A DNA stretch of 64,000 nucleotides from contig NZ_MUIO01000079.1 in the NCBI RefSeq assembly GCF_002087235.1, positions 1-64,000 on the forward strand, written 5' to 3'. Below, piece after piece: positions 1 to 8,058 of this stretch; within the stretch, counting starts at the first letter, position 1, and each line of letters opens with the position of its first letter. Both the position numbers and the translations under genes were made by a program. Under the pieces are notes generated by a model. The model searched no databases. It was not told the DNA's origin and saw only the letters and a program-made list of their open reading frames with translations. The stretch comes from Pseudomonas floridensis. GTDB lineage: Bacteria; Pseudomonadota; Gammaproteobacteria; Pseudomonadales; Pseudomonadaceae.

Positions 1-189
1 GGTTTATGGATCGCATACGTTCAACGGCCAGCCGATAAGACGACCCAGATCGCGGGCGCTGAACCAAGGCTGGTGTTTGAGTAGGAGGGCTTGAAGCGGG
101 CGGTTGTGGCGGTGGAAGAGGGTGGGGATATGCGCGGACGTCACCGCGTCAAGTTGATGAGCTTGTACCTTGAGTCTGTCACTGAACAT
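1..189 (-). pseudogene. BRO-N domain (phage antirepressor-like) gene, apparently frameshifted, cut by window edge
   Basis: The reading frame starts at ATG 189 behind GAGG and stops at TAA 4-6 after 61 residues. The segment PWFSARDLGRLIGWPLN resembles the start of BRO-N domains, which occur in phage antirepressor-like DNA-binding proteins of Pseudomonas; I recognise it from memory only. Homologues as I recall them continue with N-E-R after GWPLN, and an alternative frame here reads E-R-M-R-S-I-N. The DNA reads TTGAACGTATG where TTGAACGAACGTATG would keep the frame open, so loss of one copy of a 4-bp tandem repeat (GAAC) would explain the early stop. The remainder lies outside the window. It could also be a genuine short protein. 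Confidence 0.5.
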
Positions 190-455
190 GCTGAACCTCT
201 ACGAAGGACTTGGAATAGTGCTAAAGACCAACGTAGAGCGGGCTCAAGAAATCCCAACGGAGCGGCTCGGCATTTCTAAATTTCCGTTCGGTGGAACGGA
301 AAAATTCAGAGTTAATGCTGAAGTCACTGTTTCTACGTTGGGTGTTTCTTAGGCACCGGTGAGTATTATAAAAGCATCATAAAGGATCGGCTGTCAGATT
401 TGCTGAGAAATGAGTGTAAGAAGCCTCTGATTTTAAAAGTTTGATGATTTTCTAA

Positions 456-1586
456 TTAATCGCTTTGTTTAAGGTTCTTTAATTTGCGGTCTGCGATTGA
501 TTCCTTATTGATAATTACCTGTTTCAGTGCTTCGTTTTTCTTTTCGCCTAAGGCACCGTAATGAATTTCTTTATGACATGTTGGGCAAACGGCGGCCACG
601 AATTTTGGATGATCTAGGCCTCCGTCAGATAACCGGTTTACATGATGGGGTTCCAAATAAGCTTGTCCTGCTTTAGTCACAAAAGGGGCCGGGGTTCCAC
701 AACTTTCGCATAACCCTTCTGCGCGCTTTAGGACATAAGCTTTAACATCTTTACTCCGACTATATAGGGTGCGTATGGTTTGCAGCTTATCTTTGTTGAA
801 GTTTGCTATTGTTGCTTCGTAGGCGCGCGCTCGCGAAGCTTCGAATTCGAAGCTTTGGTTGTCTGGTATTAATTTATCTGGTGCGGCTTCTTCATGCTCT
901 AAAAGATGTGATGCGGGAACTAGATTGAATCTAATGATTTTTCTAGTCTCTCCATTTTTATCTGGACCCTCAGCCCAGGAAAGATCCGCGCATACAAACT
1001 CTCCTATATATTTCTGTCCTTTTCTTTTTTCAAGAGTTTTAAAAAGATGGATCGCTCGACCAGTCGCGGCATGCTCGCGAATTGCTAGGTTTCCCCGAGT
1101 TAAAGTCATGTGGCCAACCTGGCCCTCTCCTGTGTATGAGTAAACTCCGCTTTCGTCCATCTCATCCACATAACCATACTGTTCGCCCGACGACCCCGTA
1201 AATAAGAAAATGGCAGGTGACTTATCTGAAGGTGCTATTCCGCTTTGAGAGCTACCTCCAAAGGGATCATGAATTTCAGATCGCCTATCATATATCTCGC
1301 CTTTTACGAACTCAGGTTTTGGTGCGCTCCGTAAATCTATGACCTTAAACCCACGGGCTCGAAGATAGCCGTTCGTCGGCATACCTCGGGTGAAATCTTT
1401 AACCGCCATATCTGTCGCTAGCGATACAATTTCTTTTGCAGGATACGATTTGCCTTCTACTAGGATGGCAAATTTGTGTGATCCGTTGGAATCCCATGCG
1501 GCCCACCCAGGCTGAAGTCTGAATTCTGTGTCGAATTTTCTCAGAGCTCGTTCAATTGCTTTTTTTTCAACCGCGGGGATCGCCAT
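456..1586 (-). CDS. HNH endonuclease with SRA-like domain, ScoMcrA-type (putative type IV restriction)
   Basis: This 376-residue protein has three visible parts. Residues 1-90 form a small head domain with GWAAWDSNG and the phrase KSYPAKEIVSLA, like the N-terminal head of ScoMcrA-family proteins. Residues about 97-230 (EIYDRRSEIHDPFGG, IFLFTG, GYVDEM, YTGEGQVG, HLFKTL, YIGEFVC) match the SRA/YDG-like fold that reads modified bases. Residues about 285-345 are an HNH nuclease with zinc-type cysteine pairs (CESCG, CPTCH) and the core EPHHVNRLSDGG. The expected role is cleavage of DNA carrying modified bases, as a defence against phage or methylated foreign DNA. No methyltransferase partner is visible, which fits type IV systems. 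AAGGA precedes ATG 1586. The gene is clearly more AT-rich than nrdB beside it, suggesting horizontal transfer. The substrate modification cannot be read from sequence. Confidence 0.78.
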   Translation of the reverse strand: MAIPAVEKKAIERALRKFDTEFRLQPGWAAWDSNGSHKFAILVEGKSYPAKEIVSLATDMAVKDFTRGMPTNGYLRARGFKVIDLRSAPKPEFVKGEIYDRRSEIHDPFGGSSQSGIAPSDKSPAIFLFTGSSGEQYGYVDEMDESGVYSYTGEGQVGHMTLTRGNLAIREHAATGRAIHLFKTLEKRKGQKYIGEFVCADLSWAEGPDKNGETRKIIRFNLVPASHLLEHEEAAPDKLIPDNQSFEFEASRARAYEATIANFNKDKLQTIRTLYSRSKDVKAYVLKRAEGLCESCGTPAPFVTKAGQAYLEPHHVNRLSDGGLDHPKFVAAVCPTCHKEIHYGALGEKKNEALKQVIINKESIADRKLKNLKQSD

Positions 1587-1691
1587 TTCGTCGTCCTTGT
1601 AGGAAAAATCTCCTGTGACTGTACGAAATGAGTGAGGCGGATGACTATCACTATTAGCCTTGAGAGCAAAATTTATTTAAGTTTTTTCCAT

Positions 1692-1722
1692 AAAAAAGGT
1701 CGCCTATTGGCGACCTTTTTGT
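1692..1722. terminator. Bidirectional rho-independent terminator after nrdB
   Basis: The stem AAAAAAGGTCGCC is followed by a TATT loop and then GGCGACCTTTTT. Runs of A and T on the two sides let it work on either strand. It lies 21 bp beyond the nrdB stop codon and so ends nrdB transcription, insulating it from the HNH gene. Confidence 0.85.
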
Positions 1723-1743
1723 TAACGAGCTGCCTGTCTAGAA

Positions 1744-2991
1744 TCAATCCCAGCTCAACGCCCCACCTGTCTGATACTCAATAACTCTCGTCTCGAAGAA
1801 GTTCTTCTCTTTCTTCAAGTCCATGATCTCGCTCATCCATGGGAACGGGTTGGTGGTGCCTGGGTACTCTTCCTTCAGACCGATCTGGCTCAGGCGACGG
1901 TTGGCGATGAACTTGAGGTAGTCCTCCATCATCGCTGCGTTCATGCCCAGTACGCCGCGTGGCATGGTGTCACGGGCGTATTCGATTTCCAGTTGGGTGC
2001 CTTGCAGGATCATCTGCGTGGCTTCTTCTTTCATCTCGGCATCCCACAGGTGCGGGTTTTCGATTTTGATCTGGTTGATCACATCGATGCCGAAGTTCAG
2101 GTGCATGGATTCGTCGCGCAGGATGTACTGGAACTGCTCGGCGACGCCGGTCATTTTGTTGCGACGGCCCATGGACAGGATCTGGGTGAAGCCGCAGTAG
2201 AAGAAGATGCCTTCCAGAACGCAGTAGTAGGCGATCAGGTTGCGCAGCAGTTCCTTGTCGGTTTCGACGGTGCCGGTTTCGAACTTCGGATCGGAGATCG
2301 AACGGGTGTACTTCAGGCCCCAGGCGGCTTTCTTCGCGACCGATGGAATCTCGTGGTACATGTTGAAGATCTCGCCTTCATCCATGGCCAGCGATTCGAT
2401 GCAGTACTGGTAAGCGTGGGTGTGGATCGCTTCCTCAAAGGCCTGGCGCAGAATGTACTGGCGGCACTCCGGGTTGGTGATCAGGCGGTAAACGGCCAGG
2501 ACCAGGTTGTTGGCAACCAGCGAGTCGGCGGTGGAGAAGAAGCCCAGGTTGCGCATGACGATACGACGCTCGTCGTCGGTCAGACCTTCCGGGTTTTTCC
2601 AGAGGGCGATGTCGGCGGTCATGTTGACTTCTTGCGGCATCCAGTGGTTTGCGCAACCGTCCAGATACTTCTGCCAGGCCCAGTCGTACTTGAAGGGTAC
2701 GAGCTGGTTCAGGTCGGCGCGGCAGTTGATCATCATCTTTTCGTCAACGGCAACGCGAGCGCTGGCGCCTTCGAGTTCGGCCAGGCCTTCGGCGACGTCC
2801 AGTGCGTCCAGCGCTTTCTTGGCGCGGATCAGGGCTGCGGAGTCGTTGGCGGTAACGGCACGTGCTTCCTGGGCCGCTGCGCCACCGGCGCTGTCGAGGC
2901 GGTCCATGTTGGCTTCGTTGGCGTGACCGGCGTTGGCCGCTTTGGCAACTACTTCGCCGTCTTCTTTATCGAATTCGTCCCAGCTCAGCAT
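1744..2991 (-). CDS. nrdB: Ribonucleoside-diphosphate reductase class Ia, beta subunit
   Basis: NrdB (415 residues) holds the diiron-tyrosyl radical that drives reduction of ribonucleotides by NrdA in the cytoplasm. Residues about 1-85 are an Ala-rich extension absent from the E. coli protein. The diiron ligands and radical site can be aligned with the E. coli enzyme: Asp156 in STADSLV, Glu187 and His190 in FEEAIH, Tyr194 in HAYQY (equivalent to Tyr122), then Glu in VLEGIFF and Glu/His in RDESMH. The C-terminal tail ends in TGGALSWD, the segment that docks on NrdA. It is transcribed separately from nrdA, with about 1.46 kb and a broken toxin-antitoxin module between them, and has its own likely promoter near 3265. 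Confidence 0.97.
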   Translation of the reverse strand: MLSWDEFDKEDGEVVAKAANAGHANEANMDRLDSAGGAAAQEARAVTANDSAALIRAKKALDALDVAEGLAELEGASARVAVDEKMMINCRADLNQLVPFKYDWAWQKYLDGCANHWMPQEVNMTADIALWKNPEGLTDDERRIVMRNLGFFSTADSLVANNLVLAVYRLITNPECRQYILRQAFEEAIHTHAYQYCIESLAMDEGEIFNMYHEIPSVAKKAAWGLKYTRSISDPKFETGTVETDKELLRNLIAYYCVLEGIFFYCGFTQILSMGRRNKMTGVAEQFQYILRDESMHLNFGIDVINQIKIENPHLWDAEMKEEATQMILQGTQLEIEYARDTMPRGVLGMNAAMMEDYLKFIANRRLSQIGLKEEYPGTTNPFPWMSEIMDLKKEKNFFETRVIEYQTGGALSWD

Positions 2992-3264
2992 GGTGATGAG
3001 GCTCCCGCTTGAGGACCGCCGTAGCGATCTTGGTTAGATTTTAAGGTGTGAAGTGCCCACGTCGTCGGGTCGAAAACGCAGGTACTGAAATTGAGGCTGT
3101 CTTTGATGCTGCGATTGACCGGTTATGAACGTGTCGGTCGTCCGCTCGGTTTGCTGCCGTGGCAATGCCCTACAGGCGAGCAAAGCGAGTGATCTGGGTT
3201 GCTTTGAGGTGATGCAATTTTGCTGGTGCAAATTGTCATTCGAGTACCCTGAAGCGAGCGCGGG

Positions 3265-3295
3265 ATTATACAGATTTTGCCCGACACTTGTTGAA
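3265..3295 (-). promoter_or_regulatory. Likely nrdB promoter
   Basis: On the minus strand a perfect TATAAT (3265-3270) is preceded by AT-rich sequence and possible -35 matches such as TTCAAC or TGTCGG, neither ideally spaced. Initiation here would give an nrdB leader of about 265 nt. No convincing NrdR-type palindrome was found beside it. Confidence 0.45.
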
Positions 3296-3625
3296 CCGAA
3301 CGTAGATTTCGGTGGGTGATTCACGCTTTTTTCTCGTCGGCTTCAGCATCGGTTTACGCGAGGCTGAAGGCTGCAGGAAACTCGCTTGAATCCCTTATCT
3401 AGTGTTTTTTACATTTAGAAACGCAGCATATAGTGCCGGTGGGTTTTGGGCAACAGCGGTGCGTTGTCGCACATTAGGCAGGTTTTCACCGGTTCATAAC
3501 CGGGAGATTTTCTGGGCGTGGCGGCTGCCGGGCTTCTTGGCGTGATGAGGTGTTCGAGGGGATGATTTGCGGTCTTTCTCGGTGCTGATTCTAGCGGCGA
3601 ATTTATGATGGAATCGACGAGCGGT
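3296..3625. other. Intergenic spacer between nrdB promoter and fic remnant
   Basis: No supported gene. Around 3340-3375 there are related GC-rich words (GGCTTCAGCATCGG and GAGGCTGAAGG) that could pair into a weak stem. The short frames here lack ribosome binding sites and recognisable domains. Confidence 0.4.
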
Positions 3626-4035
3626 TCAGTTCTCAGGCGAGATAGGTTTTCCAATGCAGCGTTCGAATACATGGATAAGCGCGCCGTATTCGCAATGTAC
3701 GGCATCGATATTCGCTTGCGTCCACTCCTCGGCCTCGACTGCCCACCAGCTAATGTCGTAGCCAACGTTCATGATGAGATGTTCAAACAGAACTCGTTGA
3801 GCTCTGCCGTTTTCTTCCCTGAAAGGGTGAATGACATTGAGGTCACCGAATGCCTCGGCGCTGGCTTTCACAAGCTCATCCCGTTCCAGCTCTTGAAACC
3901 AGTGTGCTTTGGCAAGAGACGCAAATAGTTTTGTAGCTTCAGGCTCAATGCGAGTCGTCGTGCAAAAACGGGTGTCGCCTTTGGATAGGTCTACCGTGCG
4001 CAGCTCCCCTGACCAGCCCCGTATTTATCGAGCAT
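3626..4035 (-). pseudogene. fic: Fic-family AMP-transferase toxin, internal deletion and frameshift
   Basis: The gene starts at ATG 4035, which overlaps the antitoxin stop as TGATG. It reads MLDKYGAGQG and then runs out of frame to a TAG. In the neighbouring frame a Fic domain resumes at GELRTVDLSKGDTRF (GAG at 4006) and stays open to the stop at 3626. As I recall the family, about 60 residues normally lie between the two segments, so an internal out-of-frame deletion has removed the early helices and flap region. The catalytic motif reads HPFREENGRAQR where the family has HPFxxGNGRxxR, so a Gly is Glu. Fic proteins transfer AMP to targets such as DNA gyrase and topoisomerase IV. The sequence indicates this one is dead. 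Confidence 0.8.
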
Positions 4036-4205
4036 CAGGCCTGTTTGTTAAGGTAGGTTTTTAACAGCTCTTCTCGGGTTGGAAGAGGGCGTTCGACATC
4101 GAGTGGCGTGCTGTCGTAGCCTTCCAAGCGCAAGCTGGCTGCATAATTGGATCGGCGTACTTTTGCAAAGTGAGCTTTTTTTGCCTGAACCGAGAGCGAC
4201 GGCAT
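4035..4205 (-). CDS. YhfG/FicA-type antitoxin of a Fic module
   Basis: This 56-residue protein has the compact layout of the E. coli YhfG/FicA antitoxin: a basic helix (KVRRSNYAAS), the conserved RLEG and a C-terminal helix TREELLKTYLN. In the class I Fic modules the antitoxin carries the inhibitory helix that blocks ATP binding by the toxin. The frame is open further upstream, but ATG 4205 is the start that gives the family length; its ribosome binding site is weak (AGAG). The stop overlaps the start of the fic remnant. The antitoxin is intact while its toxin is broken, so it is probably a relic on its way out. Confidence 0.72.
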   Translation of the reverse strand: MPSLSVQAKKAHFAKVRRSNYAASLRLEGYDSTPLDVERPLPTREELLKTYLNKQA

Positions 4206-4393
4206 GATTGAAACTCTGATTTTGTAGAACCGTAAGTTTAGCCAAAAAATGAGGCATGTTGGAGGCCAGGTGATCAGAAACCTTTGCAACAGCAAACAAC
4301 GACCGGACAGGGGGGCTTGGCTTCCACGATGATCGACACTCTGACAGAGACCGACAACGCGCATCTGCACGATCAAACCGATTTCAGCCACAC

Positions 4394-4426
4394 AACAAAA
4401 AGCCCCTGAAAAGGGGCTTTTTGTTT
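4394..4426. terminator. Rho-independent terminator after nrdA
   Basis: AACAAAAAGCCCC, a TGAAAA loop and GGGGCTTTTTGTT form a strong stem with T-runs on both strands, 30 bp beyond the nrdA stop codon. It separates nrdA from the fic remnant and nrdB. Confidence 0.88.
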
Positions 4427-4455
4427 ACTGCCGTACAGGACTCAGATGCTCAGCC

Positions 4456-7368
4456 TTATTGGCAAGCCTCGCAATCCGGCTCGTCAATGGCGCACGCCTT
4501 TGGAACCGGTGCAGGACCTGCCGGTGCGGCTTCGGTCGGGCGTGGGGCGGTGATGGCCGAGTCGTCCGGGCCGTGACCGCCGCTCGATACGGCGTTGAGC
4601 TTGCCGGTGTTGACGGTCGACTTCTCGGTGCTGGTCGCCGCCAGGGCACGGAGGTAGTAAGTGGTTTTCAGACCACGGTACCAGGCCATGCGGTAGGTCA
4701 CGTCCAGCTTCTTGCCCGATGCGCCAGCGATGTACAGGTTCAGCGACTGAGCCTGGTCGATCCACTTCTGACGACGGCTTGCCGCGTCGACGATCCACTT
4801 GGTGTCCACTTCGAAGGCGGTCGCATAAAGCTCTTTGAGCTCCTGCGGGATGCGCTCGATCTGCTGTACCGAACCGTCGTAGTACTTCAGGTCGTTGATC
4901 ATGACCGAGTCCCACAGATCGCGTGCCTTGAGGTCGCGAACCAGGTACGGGTTGATTACGGTGAATTCGCCCGACAGGTTCGATTTCACGTACAGGTTCT
5001 GGTAGGTCGGTTCGATCGACTGCGACACGCCGGTGATGTTGGCGATGGTGGCGGTCGGTGCGATGGCCATGATGTTCGAGTTGCGGATACCTTTCTGTAC
5101 GCGGGCACGAACCGGCGCCCAGTCCAGGGTTTCCTTCAGGTCGACATCGATGTACTTCTCGCCGCGCTGCTCAATCAGGATCTGTTGCGAGTCCAGCGGC
5201 AGGATGCCCTTGGACCACAGCGAACCCTGGAACGTCTCGTACGCGCCACGCTCATCGGCCAGGTCGCAGGAGGCCTGGATGGCGTAGTAGCTGACCGCTT
5301 CCATCGACGTGTCGGCGAACTGCACCGCAGCATCGGAACCGTACGGGATGTGTTGCAGGTACAGCGCGTCCTGGAAGCCCATGATGCCCAGGCCGACCGG
5401 ACGGTGGCGCAGGTTGGAGTTCTTGGCCTGCGGCACGGAGTAGTAGTTGATGTCGATCACGTTATCGAGCATGCGCACGGCGACGTCGACGGTGCGCTTG
5501 AGCTTGTCGGTGTCCAGTTTGCCGTTGAAGATGTGATTGGGCAGGTTGATCGAGCCCAGGTTGCAGACTGCGATCTCGTCCTTGTTGGTGTTCAGTGTGA
5601 TCTCGGTGCACAGGTTCGAGCTGTGAACCACGCCCACGTGCTGCTGCGGGCTGCGCAGGTTGCACGGATCCTTGAAGGTCAGCCACGGGTGGCCGGTTTC
5701 GAACAGCATCGAGAGCATCTTGCGCCACAGATCCTTGGCCTGGATGGTCTTGAACAGCTTGATCTTGCCTGGGTACTCGGTCAGTGCTTCGTAGTACTCG
5801 TAACGTTCCTGGAAGGCTTTGCCGGTCAGGTCGTGCAGGTCCGGTACTTCGGAAGGCGAGAACAGGGTCCACGGGCCATCGTCGAAGACGCGCTTCATGA
5901 ACAGGTCAGGGATCCAGTTGGCGGTGTTCATGTCGTGGGTACGACGACGGTCATCACCGGTGTTCTTGCGCAGCTCGATGAACTCTTCGATGTCCATGTG
6001 CCAGGTTTCCAGGTAGGCACACACAGCGCCCTTGCGCTTGCCGCCCTGGTTGACCGCAACGGCGGTGTCGTTGACCACTTTCAGGAACGGCACGACGCCT
6101 TGCGACTTGCCGTTGGTGCCCTTGATGTAGGAGCCCAGCGCACGAACCGGCGTCCAGTCGTTGCCCAGACCGCCTGCGAATTTGGACAGCATGGCGTTGT
6201 CGTGGATCGCGTGGTAGATGCCCGACAGGTCATCCGGCACGGTGGTCAGGTAGCAGCTGGACAGCTGTGGACGCAGGGTGCCGGCGTTGAACAGCGTCGG
6301 GGTCGACGACATGTAGTCGAAGGACGACAGCAGGTTGTAGAACTCGATGGCGCGGTCTTCACGGGCTTTCTCTTCGATGGCGAGGCCCATGGCCACGCGC
6401 ATGAAGAAGATCTGCGGCAGTTCGAAACGCACGCCATCCTTGTGGATGAAGTAACGGTCGTAAAGGGTCTGCAGGCCCAGGTATGTGAACTGCTGATCGC
6501 GCTCGTGGTTGATCGCCTTGCCCAGCTTCTCGAGGTCGAACTCGGCCAGCACAGGGTTGAGCAGTTCGAACTTGATACCGGCCTCGACGTAAGCAGGCAG
6601 TGCCTTGGCGTACAGGTCGGCCATTTCGTGGTGAGTGGCGCTCTCGGCCACTTGCAGGAAGCTCAGGCCTTCGGCACGCAGGGTGTCCATCAGCAGGCGG
6701 GCGGTCACGAACGAATAGTTCGGCTCACGCTCGACCAGTGTACGGGCGGTCATGACCAGCGCAGTGTTGACGTCTTTCAGCGCAACGCCGTCGTACAGGT
6801 TCTTTAGGGTTTCGTTCTGGATCAGCGCGGCGTCGACTTCTTCCAGACCTTCGCACGCTTCGGTGACGATGGTGTTCAGACGACCCATGTCCAGCGGCGC
6901 GAAGCTACCGTCGGCGCGGGTGATGCGGATCGACGGATGAGCCTGAACTTCGGCTTCCGGTGCACGAACGGCGCGTTCCTTGGCACGCGAGTCACGGTAG
7001 ATGACGTAGTCACGAGCGACTTTCTGCTCGCCGGCACGCATCAGGGCCAGTTCGACCTGGTCCTGAATTTCTTCGATGTGGATGGTGCCGCCCGAAGGCA
7101 TGCGACGCTTGAAGGTCGCAGTGACCTGTTCGGTCAGACGGGCAACGGTGTCGTGGATGCGCGACGAGGCGGCGGCAGCGCCGCCCTCAACTGCAAGAAA
7201 CGCCTTGGTGATGGCAACGGTGATCTTGTCATCGGTGTAGGCGACGACAGTGCCGTTACGCTTGATCACGCGCAGTTGACCAGGAGCGGTGGCGGACAGG
7301 TCCTGTTGGGCCTGGCCTGACAACGGCGCAGTGGTCGGCGAGTTCTCGCGAGTTGTGTCTGTTTGCAT
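4456..7368 (-). CDS. nrdA: Ribonucleoside-diphosphate reductase class Ia, alpha subunit
   Basis: NrdA (970 residues) is the catalytic subunit that reduces ribonucleoside diphosphates using the radical supplied by NrdB. Two ATP-cone-like segments are visible at the N-terminus, one beginning RVIKRNGTVVAYTDDKI (about residues 33-120) and one beginning IRITRADGSFAPLD (about 147-235). A doubled ATP cone is known for the Pseudomonas aeruginosa enzyme. The core has SSNLCTEI and VCNLGSINL, and the tail ends CEACQ preceded by further cysteines, the redox pair that is re-reduced by thioredoxin. The frame is open 32 codons further upstream, but ATG 7368 follows GGAG at good spacing and gives the start MQTDTTREN seen in other pseudomonads. 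Confidence 0.97.
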   Translation of the reverse strand: MQTDTTRENSPTTAPLSGQAQQDLSATAPGQLRVIKRNGTVVAYTDDKITVAITKAFLAVEGGAAAASSRIHDTVARLTEQVTATFKRRMPSGGTIHIEEIQDQVELALMRAGEQKVARDYVIYRDSRAKERAVRAPEAEVQAHPSIRITRADGSFAPLDMGRLNTIVTEACEGLEEVDAALIQNETLKNLYDGVALKDVNTALVMTARTLVEREPNYSFVTARLLMDTLRAEGLSFLQVAESATHHEMADLYAKALPAYVEAGIKFELLNPVLAEFDLEKLGKAINHERDQQFTYLGLQTLYDRYFIHKDGVRFELPQIFFMRVAMGLAIEEKAREDRAIEFYNLLSSFDYMSSTPTLFNAGTLRPQLSSCYLTTVPDDLSGIYHAIHDNAMLSKFAGGLGNDWTPVRALGSYIKGTNGKSQGVVPFLKVVNDTAVAVNQGGKRKGAVCAYLETWHMDIEEFIELRKNTGDDRRRTHDMNTANWIPDLFMKRVFDDGPWTLFSPSEVPDLHDLTGKAFQERYEYYEALTEYPGKIKLFKTIQAKDLWRKMLSMLFETGHPWLTFKDPCNLRSPQQHVGVVHSSNLCTEITLNTNKDEIAVCNLGSINLPNHIFNGKLDTDKLKRTVDVAVRMLDNVIDINYYSVPQAKNSNLRHRPVGLGIMGFQDALYLQHIPYGSDAAVQFADTSMEAVSYYAIQASCDLADERGAYETFQGSLWSKGILPLDSQQILIEQRGEKYIDVDLKETLDWAPVRARVQKGIRNSNIMAIAPTATIANITGVSQSIEPTYQNLYVKSNLSGEFTVINPYLVRDLKARDLWDSVMINDLKYYDGSVQQIERIPQELKELYATAFEVDTKWIVDAASRRQKWIDQAQSLNLYIAGASGKKLDVTYRMAWYRGLKTTYYLRALAATSTEKSTVNTGKLNAVSSGGHGPDDSAITAPRPTEAAPAGPAPVPKACAIDEPDCEACQ

Positions 7369-7709
7369 GGGTGTCTCCACGTTCTTTAAGTTTGTTCGGG
7401 CATTGCTGCCCACCGTTCCGTTCTGTGACAGTGAGCCGCCAAACGGGCGACTCAATGACTTCAAAACGGAGGTGGAAGCGCAGGTTCACCGCGTCCGGGT
7501 TTTGAAGTCAAAAAGGGACTGGGTCATGTGCCCAATCCCTTGAAAATCTGCTGAAGCATGTGCGTTCTATGTTGCAAGACGTGTACCGGGTCGCCTGGAT
7601 GTAAGCGCGAGCGGTTTGGTTCGCCGAATACGTCTTAAAGTTCAACCCCATAAACGCAAGAAAAATGCTTGAATTTCTCGATTGAGTTGTGCTGGAGTTT
7701 TCGCAGAAA

Positions 7710-7725
7710 ACCCTACATGTAGGGT
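7710..7725. promoter_or_regulatory. NrdR-box-like perfect palindrome upstream of nrdA
   Basis: ACCCTACATGTAGGGT is a perfect 16-bp palindrome, the same length and A-C-n-C-T-A core as NrdR boxes (about ACACTATATATAGTGT). NrdR represses nrd genes when dATP is high. It lies about 340 bp upstream of the nrdA start. I found no clear second box at the usual spacing, so the assignment is tentative. Confidence 0.5.
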
Positions 7726-7784
7726 GTCGCTGCAGGTCGGGCTACAAGATAATGCGTTTCGGACATCAATTGCAACGTACGACC

Positions 7785-7793
7785 TGTGGATAA
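7785..7793 (-). promoter_or_regulatory. Consensus DnaA box upstream of nrdA
   Basis: TGTGGATAA is the exact reverse complement of the consensus DnaA box TTATCCACA. It is about 60 bp from the NrdR-like palindrome. DnaA controls nrdAB expression in E. coli, so a box here is consistent with coupling dNTP supply to replication initiation. A 9-bp match can also arise by chance. Confidence 0.5.
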
Positions 7794-8058
7794 AGTTGTG
7801 AGTACTTTGTGTATGAATCACCCACACCGCGTGTAGGCCGCATGGCTGCTGCGTTGGACCGTTTGTCACTGATTTTTACAGATGTCGTTGGGCCACGGCG
7901 GATTTTTGCGGGCGCGAACCCTATCACAAAAAAAACGCTCTGCAAGGGCGATCGGGCATGTCGTGTGCTTTGCCGCGCGGTTGCTACAATCGCCGGAGAT
8001 ACCCGTAGCGTTGCCAAGCCTTAATCCGCGTTCCAATAACAACAAAAGGAAGCCGTCT

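Larger units (their letters stand above)
7369..8058. other. Long divergent intergenic region between nrdA and the rstA-like gene
   Basis: About 690 bp without a supported gene. It contains the NrdR-like palindrome at 7710 and a consensus DnaA box at 7785, both upstream of nrdA. A TACAAT word near 7987 could be the -10 element for the plus-strand regulator, without a clear -35. The short frames lack domains. Confidence 0.6.

Noticed and set aside
1993-3012. 339-codon frame antisense to nrdB
   Set aside because: Overlaps nrdB over its whole length and has no independent support.
3605-3928. 107-codon plus-strand frame over the fic remnant
   Set aside because: The opposite strand encodes clear Fic motifs in this stretch, so the plus frame is a shadow.
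4459-6807. 782-codon open frame antisense to nrdA
   Set aside because: It mirrors nrdA codon for codon, a common artefact in GC-rich genes, with no recognisable domain and no ribosome binding site.
7369-7464. 32-codon N-terminal extension of nrdA
   Set aside because: ATG 7368 has GGAG at correct distance and gives the start seen in other pseudomonads; the extension has no such site.
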